Assembly (NCBI RefSeq): GCF_947500065.1
Contig: NZ_CANMQT010000001.1
Span: forward strand, 806,001-870,000
DNA length: 64,000 nt
Source: an uncultured Aquimarina sp.
GTDB taxonomy: Bacteria; Bacteroidota; Bacteroidia; Flavobacteriales; Flavobacteriaceae
Reading direction: 5' to 3'
Made by a program: the position numbers and the translations under genes. Positions 27,063 through 36,269 of the stretch are shown in pieces. The notes under the pieces are model-generated. The model ran no database searches. It had not been told where the DNA came from and saw only the letters and a program-made list of their open reading frames with translations. Positions within the stretch are counted from its first letter, which is position 1. Every line of letters starts with the position of its first letter.

Positions 27063-27896
27063 ATGTTTAAAATATTTTTTATCAGCATGATTTCCTTAGT
27101 AACAGTTCATGCACAACTTACCGTTCCTGCTCTAAGTCCATCTTCAAAAACTACACAAACTGTGGGATTGACTGAAATCGAAATCGCATATTTTAGACCC
27201 AGCAAAAGAAATCGAATCATTTTCGGAGAAAATGGCATTATTCCTTATAATGAATTATGGAGAACTGGTGCGAATGCCGCAACAAAAATCACTTTTAGTG
27301 ATGACATTACCATTTTTGAAACACCAATAAAAAAAGGCTCCTACGCAATTCTTACGAAGCCAGGGAAAAGCAACTGGGAAATATATTTTTACACTTATAC
27401 ATCAGGCAATTGGAATAGCTATGTAAATCTAGAACCTATTGCTAGTTTCACAGCCAAGAATATCAAAACAAGTGACGTTATAGAAACACTACTAATCTAT
27501 ATTGATCAAATCACTTTAGATAGTTCACAATTAGTGTTTTCTTGGGATCGAAGCAAAATAGTAGTTCCCCTAAAATTTGACACACATAAAAAGACCATGG
27601 CCAGTATAGAAAAAACCATTTCTGGACCAACAGATTTTGATTATTTTCAGGTAGCGTTATACTTGCACGAAGCGCAAAAAGATCTAGATAGAGCGTTAGA
27701 GTATATTCAAAAAGTTACTAAAAACAAGAATGCATTGTTTTTTCAGGTGTATAGAGAATCACTAATCCTTGCAGATCTAAACAGAAAAACAGAAGCCATA
27801 GTAGCTGCAAAAAGATCATTAGAACTATCAAAAAAGGCGGGAAATAAAGATTTGGCTAGATTAAATGAGAGAAATATCAAAAAATGGTCTAAATAA
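27063..27896 (+). CDS. DUF2911 secreted protein with TPR-like tail
   Basis: 277 residues. A short signal peptide (MFKIFFISMISLVTVHAQ) is followed by a DUF2911 domain (about 20-170) with GLTEIEIAYFRPSKRNR, GIIPYNELWRTGANAATKITFS and GSYAILTKPGKSNWEIYF, all typical of the family. The last 80 residues form a pair of helical repeats (ALYLHEAQKDLDRALEYIQKV). The biochemical role of DUF2911 is unknown. It lies 23 bp after the AraC gene, so the two are probably co-transcribed. Confidence 0.88.
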   Translation: MFKIFFISMISLVTVHAQLTVPALSPSSKTTQTVGLTEIEIAYFRPSKRNRIIFGENGIIPYNELWRTGANAATKITFSDDITIFETPIKKGSYAILTKPGKSNWEIYFYTYTSGNWNSYVNLEPIASFTAKNIKTSDVIETLLIYIDQITLDSSQLVFSWDRSKIVVPLKFDTHKKTMASIEKTISGPTDFDYFQVALYLHEAQKDLDRALEYIQKVTKNKNALFFQVYRESLILADLNRKTEAIVAAKRSLELSKKAGNKDLARLNERNIKKWSK

Positions 27897-27914
27897 AGAT
27901 CATTTTATAATTTT

Positions 27915-27968
27915 AAGGTGCTAGATTTGAAAAATTATGGAATTTATAATTTTCAAATCTACGCCTTT
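27915..27968. terminator. Long imperfect hairpin between DUF2911 and CYTH genes
   Basis: The arms AAGGTGCTAGATTTGAAAAA... and its near-complement (27945-27968) form about 20 bp with two or three bulges, followed by TTTTAAAAAAAG. It lies 18 bp after the DUF2911 stop. Confidence 0.5.
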
Positions 27969-27996
27969 TAAAAAAAGATAATATCTAATAGTATCA

Positions 27997-28464
27997 ATGA
28001 TTGAAATCGAACGCAAATTCTTAGTAACATCTGAATCTTTTAAGAAGGAAGCACAAAAAAACACCAAAATCTCACAAGGATATCTAAATTCTAATCCTGA
28101 GCGAGCTGTTAGAATTCGGATCAAAGGAGGTAAAGGGTTTCTAACAATTAAAGGTAAAAGCAATGATTCTGGAACTTCCCGTTTTGAATGGGAAAAAGAA
28201 ATCGATCTCAAAGAAGCAGAAGTACTATTACAATTATGCGAAAAAGGTGTCATTGAAAAAACACGCTATGAGGTACAGATCGGAAACCACACCTATGAAG
28301 TAGATGAATTCTATGGTGAAAACGAAGGTCTGATAGTTGCAGAAATAGAATTATCTAATGAAAATGAAGAATTCTTAAAACCAGATTGGTTAGGAGAAGA
28401 GGTTACAGGTGATAACAGGTATTACAACTCTCAATTGAGCAAGAATCCCTATAAAATTTGGTAA
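27997..28464 (+). CDS. CYTH-domain phosphohydrolase-like protein
   Basis: A 155-residue cytosolic protein that starts with the ExExK signature of the CYTH fold (MIEIERKFLV: Glu3, Glu5, Lys7). RAVRIRIKGGKGFLTIKGK and YEVDEFYGENEGLIVAEIEL supply the conserved basic and acidic residues of the metal-dependent triphosphate tunnel. The short bacterial branch (NeuTTM-like) hydrolyses inorganic triphosphate. Adenylate cyclase activity is less likely at this size. It lies between the long hairpin and a lipoprotein gene 43 bp downstream. Confidence 0.88.
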   Translation: MIEIERKFLVTSESFKKEAQKNTKISQGYLNSNPERAVRIRIKGGKGFLTIKGKSNDSGTSRFEWEKEIDLKEAEVLLQLCEKGVIEKTRYEVQIGNHTYEVDEFYGENEGLIVAEIELSNENEEFLKPDWLGEEVTGDNRYYNSQLSKNPYKIW

Positions 28465-28507
28465 AAATTACTATTTTCACATAGAAGAAGATTTAAATCA
28501 TATAAAA

Positions 28508-29011
28508 ATGAAGAAAATACTCCTGCTTCCTATACTGCTCTTTCTACTTTCTTGTCATCAAAAACCTAAAGAAGACACAACGGAATCCAAAGTGACACGA
28601 GAAGTTCTGGAAACCATAACACCATCTATAAAATCAGTTAGAGAAAAATTACTAAAAGATGGATTTCAAATATTTGATTATGTTGATACAGAAACAGGAG
28701 ACACTATTCTAATGCAACAATACTTCATAGCTTTTTTAAAACGTGGACCAAATCGATCGCAATCCAAGGAAGTCACAGATAGTTTACAAAGACTACATTT
28801 AGCGCATCTGGGAAGAATGTATAAAGAAGGATATACCGATATTTCGGGTCCTTTTGGAGATGATGGTGATATCCGTGGGATTACCATATATAATACACCA
28901 ACCCAAAAAATAGCAGACAGTCTTGCCAATATGGACCCAATGGTCAAAGCTGGTCGTTTAGTTATAGAAATACATCCTTGGTGGGCTGCCAAAGGATTTC
29001 CTCTACGTTAA
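28508..29011 (+). CDS. Lipoprotein of unknown function
   Basis: 167 residues. Signal peptide MKKILLLPILLFLLSC with the lipobox LLSC (lipidated Cys16), then a short acidic linker. The domain includes GDTILMQQYFIAFLKRGPNRSQ, HLAHLGRMYKEGYTDISGPFGDDGDIRGI and VKAGRLVIEIHPWWAAKG. The HLxH...GP..DDG...G pattern resembles the YCII-related ferredoxin-like fold found in many Bacteroidota lipoproteins. A YCII assignment is likely but rests on memory of the pattern. It converges on the aldehyde dehydrogenase gene, 3 bp away. Confidence 0.75.
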   Translation: MKKILLLPILLFLLSCHQKPKEDTTESKVTREVLETITPSIKSVREKLLKDGFQIFDYVDTETGDTILMQQYFIAFLKRGPNRSQSKEVTDSLQRLHLAHLGRMYKEGYTDISGPFGDDGDIRGITIYNTPTQKIADSLANMDPMVKAGRLVIEIHPWWAAKGFPLR

Positions 29012-29014
29012 TTA

Positions 29015-30436
29015 TTAAAAGTACTTTATCGTTAAATCAATCAACTTTTGCTTAAATTCTGTATATGGTGGTGTCATTAATTGAATAGCACTAGGGAACT
29101 TTTGATTAAACATAGCTCGTTCATTAGTAAATTCAATAAAACCGTAATGTCCTCTGGATTTACCGATACCGCTATTGTTAATCCCTCCAAATGGTAGATT
29201 GGGATTCCCCACATGAACGGCTGACATATTTATACAAGAACCACCAGCACTTGTATTTTGCATAAAATAATTGATATTTTTTTTACTCTGACTGTATACG
29301 TACAAAGACAGTGGTTTTTCTCTAGAGTTGATCAATTCTATCACTTCTTCCTTATTTTTATAGGTTATAATAGGAAGTATAGGACCAAAAATCTCATATT
29401 GCATCAAATCAGACTCCAAAGGAAGATCGGTAACTAAGGTTGGTTCGATATAATTTTCAGCTTCATCTAAAGTGCCACCATAAACTACTTTACCACCTTG
29501 TTTTATCGTGTTTTCCAGATATGCTTTTAATCTAGAAAAGTGTTTAGCATTAATAATCCTGAGATAGTCTGGAGAATGCATCGCATCAGAACCATAGTGT
29601 TTTGTGATTTGATTTGAGAGGCTTTGAACCAATTCCTCTTTTTTACTTTCGTGAACAATTACATAATCTGGAGCAATACATATTTGTCCTGCATTGATAA
29701 ATTTTGCCCAAGTAATTCTTTGAACTATAGCTTTAATATTTGCTGTTTCATCTATGATTGTAGGAGACTTCCCTCCTAACTCTAATGTTATACTGGACAA
29801 ATATTTTGCAGCAGCAGACATAACGATTTTACCAATTTCTGGTGCTCCAGTAAAAAAGATATGACTAAATTTCATATCCAATAAGGCAGTGGATATAGTT
29901 ACACCGCCCTCTACTAAAGCAATTTCCTTCCTATCAAAGGTTTCCTCAATAATTATTTTCATCACACGTACCGTATGAGAGGTAAACTCAGATGGTTTGA
30001 GTATAATCGTATTTCCAGCAGCAATTGCAGATACTAAAGGAGCAAAAAGCAGCTGCATTGGATAGTTCCAAGGAGCAATAATCAGGCACATTCCTTTTGG
30101 TTCATATTGAATCCAGGAAGTCGTTCCTATCATTGTTACTGGACTTGAAACATGTGTAGGTTTCATCCAACTTCTTAGATTTTTTATGGCAAATCTAATT
30201 TCCGTAAATACTGGATAAATTTCAGTAAGGTCAACTTCTGCAGCGGGTTTTCTAAAATCCTTCCACATAGCATCCTGTAATTCTTTTCGATATTTTAGAA
30301 TATTCTTTTGAAATTTCTTCAGTTTTTTAATCCGCTCTGAAGCGGTAGTTTTTCCAACAGTTCTATGGTAAGATTTCTGTTGGGCATATATGTCATTTAT
30401 TACCGAAATAGACGTTTCCTGAATATCAGTGACCAT
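29015..30436 (-). CDS. NAD(P)-dependent aldehyde dehydrogenase, fatty-aldehyde (class 3) type
   Basis: A 473-residue enzyme that oxidises aldehydes to acids. It shows the cofactor/oxyanion segment IAPWNYPMQL, the catalytic Glu in LELGGKSPTI and the nucleophile Cys in NAGQICIAPDYV. The short length, lack of the long N-terminal extension and the C-terminal LPFGGINNSGIGKSRGHYG point to the ALDH3/coniferyl-aldehyde branch. It is the last gene of the eleven-gene acyl-CoA operon, 12 bp after the ACAD-SCP2 gene. It may feed aldehyde-derived acids to the acyl-CoA ligase at the other end of the operon, which is inference. Confidence 0.9.
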   Translation of the reverse strand: MVTDIQETSISVINDIYAQQKSYHRTVGKTTASERIKKLKKFQKNILKYRKELQDAMWKDFRKPAAEVDLTEIYPVFTEIRFAIKNLRSWMKPTHVSSPVTMIGTTSWIQYEPKGMCLIIAPWNYPMQLLFAPLVSAIAAGNTIILKPSEFTSHTVRVMKIIIEETFDRKEIALVEGGVTISTALLDMKFSHIFFTGAPEIGKIVMSAAAKYLSSITLELGGKSPTIIDETANIKAIVQRITWAKFINAGQICIAPDYVIVHESKKEELVQSLSNQITKHYGSDAMHSPDYLRIINAKHFSRLKAYLENTIKQGGKVVYGGTLDEAENYIEPTLVTDLPLESDLMQYEIFGPILPIITYKNKEEVIELINSREKPLSLYVYSQSKKNINYFMQNTSAGGSCINMSAVHVGNPNLPFGGINNSGIGKSRGHYGFIEFTNERAMFNQKFPSAIQLMTPPYTEFKQKLIDLTIKYF

Positions 30437-30448
30437 AATACATTTCGT

Positions 30449-31954
30449 TTAAGCGAATAGTGACTGTAATTTCATCGCAACTCCCATATCCCCTTTAATT
30501 TTTACCTTTCCATTCATCACTGCACCCATAGGATTAAGTTCTCCTTTAATCAAAGCCATAAAATCATCAAAAGTAACATCTACTTGACAATCTGCTTCCT
30601 TATCTTCAATAGAAACAAGGTTTTTATCACCTGTTCCATCAATAAATAATTGATCTTCTCCAAAATTAAACTTTAGTGTGTTTTTTAAACTATCTGCTTT
30701 TCCTGCCTTTTCCTGAATAGTCTCTAGTACATTTTCTATTTTACTCATAATCTTACTTTCGTTATTATTATTACTGTTTACATCCTTTTTATTTGCTTGC
30801 TCATAAGAGACATCATCGATAACCATTTTTGCTATAATTTCTCTCATAATCTCTGAGGTGCCACCTCCTATAGTTCCGATTCTACTATCTCTAAACATTC
30901 TGGCTATTTTAAAATCTTCCATATACCCATATCCTCCAAAAGATTGTAGGCATTGCGTCATCGTTTTATCAGACAATTCCGTTGCCAAAAGTTTAGCCAT
31001 AGAACATTCTTTAACCGCATACTTACCGTCATTATTTAATCTGGAACAGTATAACACAAATTGTTTACAAGACTCTATCTCTGAAGTCAGTTGTGCCATG
31101 CGATGTCTCAACACCTGAAACTTATTGATAGGCCTACCAAACGCTGCTCTTTCTGACATATACTGTAGCGTGTATCCCATTGCAGCTTCACAAGCGGCAT
31201 ATCCCATAATAGATCCAGCTAACCTTTCTACCTGTAAGCCTCCCATCAAATAGTAAAACCCTTGTCCTTCTTCTCCTATAAGATTCTCTTTGGGTATCTT
31301 AACATTATCAAATGCTAGTTCTGCTGTGTCTGAAGCATGCCATCCCAATTTCTTTAGCTTGGTTTTAGAAATACCTTGTTTATCTAAATCTACAATCAGC
31401 AAACTTACCCCTTCAGGCCCTGCTTTAGGATCTGTCTTTACAACACATACTACGAAATCTCCATAAATAGCATTGGTGATAAAGGTTTTTGAACCATTAA
31501 GAATATAATGATCTCCATCTAGTATTGCCGTTGTTTTTATATTAGCCACATCGGATCCAGCTGATGGTTCAGAAATACCAATACAACTAATCTTTTCTCC
31601 AGAGATAATTCCTGGAAGATATTTTTGCTTTAGTTGTTGAGAACCGTATTTCAAAATATACGGCCCTGACATATATTGAACTACTGCCTGTGTAATTGCA
31701 AATCCTCCCGAAAACACTTTAGCAGTTTCTTCAATGAATATAACATCATAAAAGAAATCCAGATTTGCTCCACCAAATTCTTCGGGATAAGAGAGTCCAA
31801 GAAAACCCATCTGCCCCATTTTCTTCCATATTTCTCTAGGAATACGTTGATCTTCTTCCCATTGATCAATATTCGGCACCACTTCTTTTTGTAAAAAAGC
31901 CCTAAGACTTTCTCTAAATAGCGTATGTCCTTCATCAAAATAATAGCTGTTCAT
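30449..31954 (-). CDS. Acyl-CoA dehydrogenase fused to SCP2 sterol-carrier domain
   Basis: 501 residues. Residues 1-385 are a complete acyl-CoA dehydrogenase, with CIGISEPSAGSDVANI, GSKTFITNA, RAAFGRPINKFQVLRHRMA and QSFGGYGYMEDFKIARMFRD. At the site where medium-chain enzymes have the catalytic Glu (YEGT) this one has IGGGTSEI, so the base must be elsewhere, as in long-chain and isovaleryl enzymes. After an Asn-rich linker (KDVNSNNNNESKI), residues about 403-501 form an SCP2 domain (NTLKFNFGEDQLFIDG; GELNPMGAVMNGKVKIKGDMGVAMKL). SCP2 binds fatty acyl chains and sterols, so the fusion suggests a bulky acyl-CoA. The frame runs through without a break. Confidence 0.9.
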   Translation of the reverse strand: MNSYYFDEGHTLFRESLRAFLQKEVVPNIDQWEEDQRIPREIWKKMGQMGFLGLSYPEEFGGANLDFFYDVIFIEETAKVFSGGFAITQAVVQYMSGPYILKYGSQQLKQKYLPGIISGEKISCIGISEPSAGSDVANIKTTAILDGDHYILNGSKTFITNAIYGDFVVCVVKTDPKAGPEGVSLLIVDLDKQGISKTKLKKLGWHASDTAELAFDNVKIPKENLIGEEGQGFYYLMGGLQVERLAGSIMGYAACEAAMGYTLQYMSERAAFGRPINKFQVLRHRMAQLTSEIESCKQFVLYCSRLNNDGKYAVKECSMAKLLATELSDKTMTQCLQSFGGYGYMEDFKIARMFRDSRIGTIGGGTSEIMREIIAKMVIDDVSYEQANKKDVNSNNNNESKIMSKIENVLETIQEKAGKADSLKNTLKFNFGEDQLFIDGTGDKNLVSIEDKEADCQVDVTFDDFMALIKGELNPMGAVMNGKVKIKGDMGVAMKLQSLFA

Positions 31955-31966
31955 GATTATATTCTT

Positions 31967-33745
31967 TTAGATTTTATACTGATTTTCTTGTATAAAATAA
32001 GTTGCGATTGTTCTTCTATCCATAATAATATTCCTCATTGGCAGCTGTAATAATTTATGAATTGCCTTAAGGTTGGTTAGTCCCATATCTCCTTCAGAAG
32101 CAGCAAAAATCACATCTTTAGCAGCAATCTTAATAAGATCTGCAGAAGTATGCATAAATGTTGAGCTTATAGCTTCGCGAACACTTTGATGCTGTTCTTT
32201 GTTTTTTAAAGTCCTAAGTATAACTCCTTCCAACATATATATTTGTGAAATAATATCTGCCAATCGTGATAATACTTCTTGTTCTTCCTGAATATCTTGT
32301 TGAAACTTTTGCATTGCCTGGCCACTAATGAGCATGGCACATTTCTTACAATTTTCTAAAAAATCCAAAGCGAATTCACCAAATGGCTTACTACTATCTG
32401 CGGGTTTTAGATTTCCAGACTGTAGTTCCTGAAAAGCCTGCATTGCAGACTCCATCAATGGTAGTTTTCCTTTAAGAGCGTATTTAAGAATTGTACCAGG
32501 TATTACCAATCGATTGATCTCATTAGTACCTTCATAGATTCGGTTACCTCTAATATTCCTATAATGAATAGAAATTTCACTTTCTCCAGAGAAGCCCATT
32601 CCACCATGTATTTGTAATGCTTCATCTATCACATATTGTTCTACTTCAGATCCAAAAACTTTTATTACGGCACATTCTGCTGCAAATTCCTGGGCAACTT
32701 TTTGTTTAGCTATTAGAGGATCTAAACCTTCAGCAATAAACTCATCATACAGAGTATCCATATCACCTCCTAATCGATTCCATCCTGATTCTATCGCATA
32801 AATACGAATTGCCATGTTGGCTATTTTTTCCTGGATAGCTCCAAAAGATGCAATCGGTTTTTTAAACTGGATTCGTTGATTAGCATATTGTACTCCTAAC
32901 CTAAAACCTCTTTTTGCAATAGCAGATCCAGCTACACCAATCATCAAACGACCCATATTAAGTGAATTCATGGCAATCTTGAACCCTTTATTTCTTTCAC
33001 CTAGAAGATTTTCTACAGGAACTTTTACATTTTCGAAAAACACTTGTCTTGTTGAAGATCCGTGTATTCCCAATTTATTCTCTTCTACGCCTAACTTTAC
33101 TCCCCATTCCTTTTCTACAATAAGACACGATAAGTTTTCATCATCTTCAATTTTACAAAACACCGAAAAGACATCTGCAAAACCCGCATTCGTAATCCAC
33201 ATTTTTTGACCATTGAGAATATAATGCTTTCCGTCTTCGCTTATCGATGCTTTTGTTTTACCGGAATTAGCATCTGATCCTGCACCAGGTTCTGTAAGAC
33301 AATAAGAACATTTCAATTTTCCAGATAGGATATCATCAAGATACTTGGCTTTTTGAGCTTGTGTTCCATAAAAAAGAATGGTATTGACCCCTAATCCTCT
33401 TTGGATTCCTAAAGTCTGAGAGAAAGAAAAACTATCCGACATAATTTCTGAAGCTGCCAAATCTGTTCTAATATCGCAACCCATCCCTCCAATATTTTCT
33501 GGAACCGAGATTGCTAAGAAACCTAAATCCCCTAGTTTTTCTAATATTTCAGGAGCAATTTCAGTCCCTTTTTTACTATCAAAAACATCTTTAAGCGGTT
33601 CTATTTCTTTATTTAAAAAATCCCGAATAGCTTCGCGCAGCATATGGTGTTCTTCCGTATAATCTTCAGGAGTAAACACAGTATTTGGATCACTTGATTT
33701 GATCAAAAACTCACCACCTTTAATTATTTCTAGTTTTGATTCCAT
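31967..33745 (-). CDS. Acyl-CoA dehydrogenase, long form
   Basis: 592 residues, with a standard dehydrogenase core to about 400 (CLTEPGAGSDANSGKTKA; GQKMWITNAGFADVF; ALQIHGGMGFSGE; RIYEGTNEINRLVI, with the catalytic Glu in YEGT). A C-terminal extension of about 180 residues is mostly helical, like that of very-long-chain ACADs and many FadE proteins of Bacteroidota. It introduces the alpha,beta double bond with electron transfer to ETF. It lies 12 bp upstream of the ACAD-SCP2 gene and 5 bp after the SDR. Two dissimilar dehydrogenases in one operon imply two oxidation steps or two chain shapes. Confidence 0.92.
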   Translation of the reverse strand: MESKLEIIKGGEFLIKSSDPNTVFTPEDYTEEHHMLREAIRDFLNKEIEPLKDVFDSKKGTEIAPEILEKLGDLGFLAISVPENIGGMGCDIRTDLAASEIMSDSFSFSQTLGIQRGLGVNTILFYGTQAQKAKYLDDILSGKLKCSYCLTEPGAGSDANSGKTKASISEDGKHYILNGQKMWITNAGFADVFSVFCKIEDDENLSCLIVEKEWGVKLGVEENKLGIHGSSTRQVFFENVKVPVENLLGERNKGFKIAMNSLNMGRLMIGVAGSAIAKRGFRLGVQYANQRIQFKKPIASFGAIQEKIANMAIRIYAIESGWNRLGGDMDTLYDEFIAEGLDPLIAKQKVAQEFAAECAVIKVFGSEVEQYVIDEALQIHGGMGFSGESEISIHYRNIRGNRIYEGTNEINRLVIPGTILKYALKGKLPLMESAMQAFQELQSGNLKPADSSKPFGEFALDFLENCKKCAMLISGQAMQKFQQDIQEEQEVLSRLADIISQIYMLEGVILRTLKNKEQHQSVREAISSTFMHTSADLIKIAAKDVIFAASEGDMGLTNLKAIHKLLQLPMRNIIMDRRTIATYFIQENQYKI

Positions 33746-33750
33746 AAAAA

Positions 33751-34557
33751 TTAATTCATAAACGATTTAAGTACATTCGCTAAGCCCATCTTATCGAATC
33801 CTAAATGCTGCGCTCCATCTACATATAACGAAACCCCTGTAATATATGCTGACATGGGACTGGATAAGAATGTTACAGCATTTGAAACATCTTCTACTTT
33901 TCCGAATCTTTTTAAAGGAATAGCTTTTTGAGCTTCTTCAAACATATCCTGGATTTGTTTTGGATAATTATCCAATCCACTTGATTCAATAATTCCAGGT
34001 GCTACACAATTGATTCTTATATTAAAATTACTCCATTCCTGAGCAAGTGTTTTAGTCAAATTTTCTACTCCTGCTCGGGCAGCTCCTGTATGTGCCATTC
34101 CAGGAAATCCACGTAATACTTCAGCGGTAATATTTACAATTACTCCTTGTTTTTGCGGAATAAAAAAGGCGTTTGCCATTTCTCTTATCATGGAAAATGT
34201 CCCATTGAGGTTATTATTAATTACAGCATTCCAGCCTTTATCGTTAATATATTCAGCCAAAGCAGGAAACTGACCTCCAGCATTATTGACTAAAATATCT
34301 AGTCTTTTATACTTATCTTTTATCATAGCAGCCAGCGATTGAATCTCTTCCGTATTCCTGATATCGCAAGCTTGGTAGGACAATTCTCCGTATACCGATA
34401 ATTCTTCGGCTGCAGTCTTAAGTTTATCTTCTTTACGAGAGCAAATAATCACCTTTCCTCCAAGTTGTAAGAAATCCTTAGCTATCTGAAAACCAATTCC
34501 TGACCTTCCTCCCGTTACTAATACTACTTTATCTTTAAATGTATCTGACTTAAACAT
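33751..34557 (-). CDS. Short-chain dehydrogenase/reductase, dienoyl-CoA-reductase-like
   Basis: 268 residues. The Rossmann motif VTGGRSGIGFQIA (residues 14-26), LVNNAGGQFPA and IRINCVAPGIIESSG are clear. The catalytic YxxxK is missing: the region reads AHTGAARAGVENLTK, as in 2,4-dienoyl-CoA reductases (DECR-type), which have HxxxAKAG there; the Lys is Arg here. A role in reducing an unsaturated acyl-CoA therefore fits better than a 3-hydroxyacyl dehydrogenase. It sits 2 bp after the BKACE gene. Confidence 0.8.
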   Translation of the reverse strand: MFKSDTFKDKVVLVTGGRSGIGFQIAKDFLQLGGKVIICSRKEDKLKTAAEELSVYGELSYQACDIRNTEEIQSLAAMIKDKYKRLDILVNNAGGQFPALAEYINDKGWNAVINNNLNGTFSMIREMANAFFIPQKQGVIVNITAEVLRGFPGMAHTGAARAGVENLTKTLAQEWSNFNIRINCVAPGIIESSGLDNYPKQIQDMFEEAQKAIPLKRFGKVEDVSNAVTFLSSPMSAYITGVSLYVDGAQHLGFDKMGLANVLKSFMN

Positions 34558-34559
34558 AG

Positions 34560-35429
34560 TTATGCGTTTACCTTTTTTGGAATATTAAGCATTGTTCTTG
34601 CTTCTTCTATAGAAGCTATTTCTCTTCCGATCATTCTGGCCAATGATGCACCAGCTTCTACCAATTCTCCATTAGATCTTGCCATATCACCATTTGGCAA
34701 GTAAAAATTATCCTCTAATCCTACCCTAAAGTTTCCTCCCATTGCAGCTGCAATAGCAGAGAGTTGCCATTGTTTACGGCTAATGACTATAGATTGCCAA
34801 AAAGCTCCTTCAGGAACTTGTTTTATTTGATGGATTAGGTTTTCTGGAGTTGCCGGAATTCCACCCATCACTCCCATAACCAAACTATAGCAAGCATTAT
34901 CCGGTAAAAGTCCCATCGCCTTTAAAGGTTCAGCATTTCTGATATGTCCGGTATCAAAACATTCCATTTCAGGGCAAATGTTGTTCTCATTCATTGTAGT
35001 CACCACTTTAATCATATCATCAAACGAGTTTTCAAAAACTCCATTCCAGATAAATTGTTTAGCACTTTTGGAAAAAATGGCATAATTCATACTTCCCATA
35101 TTAAAAGCAGCCATATCGGGTTTGGTAGCAGGTAGATGTTTTAATCTATCATCAATAGACAAACCAATTGCTCCAGTAGAATAATTGATAATTACATCAG
35201 GACAATGTTTTCGGACTTCTGTTGTAATTTGTTCAAATACTTCTGTTCTCCAACTAGGCATTCCATTATCTTCTCTAGCATGAATATGAACAATAGCAGC
35301 TCCTGCATCTACCGCACGTTTTGCTTCCAGTCCCAACTCTTCTGGAGTATAAGGGATATCCGGGCAATGTGTCCTATTCGTTGCGGCTCCTGTAAGTGCT
35401 GCAGAAAGAATCATTTTTTTAAAAGCCAT
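34560..35429 (-). CDS. Beta-keto acid cleavage enzyme (BKACE/Kce family)
   Basis: 289 residues. A TIM-barrel zinc enzyme that cleaves a beta-keto acid with acetyl-CoA to give acetoacetate and a new acyl-CoA. Family marks are the N-terminal SAALTGAATNRTHCPDIPYT, VHIHAREDNG (zinc ligands His48 and His50), EMECFDTGHI and the late RVGLEDNFY. The best-known member is Kce of lysine fermentation, but the family acts on many substrates and this one cannot be assigned. It occupies the place where Atu and Liu operons carry a 3-hydroxy-acyl-CoA lyase. Confidence 0.9.
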   Translation of the reverse strand: MAFKKMILSAALTGAATNRTHCPDIPYTPEELGLEAKRAVDAGAAIVHIHAREDNGMPSWRTEVFEQITTEVRKHCPDVIINYSTGAIGLSIDDRLKHLPATKPDMAAFNMGSMNYAIFSKSAKQFIWNGVFENSFDDMIKVVTTMNENNICPEMECFDTGHIRNAEPLKAMGLLPDNACYSLVMGVMGGIPATPENLIHQIKQVPEGAFWQSIVISRKQWQLSAIAAAMGGNFRVGLEDNFYLPNGDMARSNGELVEAGASLARMIGREIASIEEARTMLNIPKKVNA

Positions 35430-35448
35430 ATTTTCTTAAATTTTAATT

Positions 35449-36267
35449 TCATTCTCCTGTCCAAACAGGCTGTCTTTTTTCTCTAAAAGCAAGTAATCCT
35501 TCTTGACCATCTTTAGAACCCACAGTCTTTTGAAGCATCTCCATAAGATATTTATGTTTTGAAGCTTGCTCGTTTATAGTATCCAAAGCCTCCAAACCTA
35601 ATCTAATAGCGGTTGGAGAATTTGCTTTAATCTCATTAAGTAAACCATCCATAGTACTGTCAATAGTTTCTGGAGTAGTAATATGTGTAATCAATCCAAA
35701 ATTTTTAGCATCTGTAACGTCCAAATCACATCCTCTAATACACCAATCTACAACGCTACGTTTCGGCATAACTTCCAGAAGAGCAGCCATTACCTGAAAA
35801 GGAAACAAACCTCTTTTTACTTCGGGTAATCCTAATACAATTCCTTCGTTGCATAGTACGTAATTAGCTCCCGCTAAGAAGAAAAAACCTCCTGCTAATA
35901 CTTTTCCTTCTACTTTGGTAATAATGGGCTTGTGTACTTTATTAAAGAGTTCTCCGATTAGTACTTCTCCTTTTGCCTGAGGAATTGAAGATTCGAATTC
36001 TCCCACCATTCCCATAAAAGCTTTCAAATCTGCACCTGCACAAAATACATCCCCTACAGCATCTATAACTATAGCTCTAATAGTATTGTTTTGCTTGGCA
36101 AATTGCATGGCAAATGCTATTTCCTGAACCATCTGAGGATGTATGGCATTTTTTTTCTCAGCTCTATTTAGGGTAAGCGTCATTACATGATCCTTTACTC
36201 TTAGTTTTATAAAGGCGTACTTCTGGTTTAAAGCATCTTTAATAAGTCCTAGGTCGAAAAAATCCAT
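35449..36267 (-). CDS. Enoyl-CoA hydratase/isomerase
   Basis: A 272-residue crotonase-fold protein with LNRAEKKNAIHPQMVQE near the N-terminus, the oxyanion-hole segment DVFCAGADLKAF and, later, VEGKVLAGGFFFLAGANY. Of the two usual catalytic acids, the second-site region reads LGLPEVKRGLFPFQ and contains a Glu. The homologous position in Liu/Atu operons is LiuC/AtuE, a (methyl)glutaconyl-CoA hydratase working on the carboxylase product, which fits the adjacent carboxylase genes. It follows the alpha subunit by 2 bp. Confidence 0.88.
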   Translation of the reverse strand: MDFFDLGLIKDALNQKYAFIKLRVKDHVMTLTLNRAEKKNAIHPQMVQEIAFAMQFAKQNNTIRAIVIDAVGDVFCAGADLKAFMGMVGEFESSIPQAKGEVLIGELFNKVHKPIITKVEGKVLAGGFFFLAGANYVLCNEGIVLGLPEVKRGLFPFQVMAALLEVMPKRSVVDWCIRGCDLDVTDAKNFGLITHITTPETIDSTMDGLLNEIKANSPTAIRLGLEALDTINEQASKHKYLMEMLQKTVGSKDGQEGLLAFREKRQPVWTGE

Positions 36268-36269
36268 AG

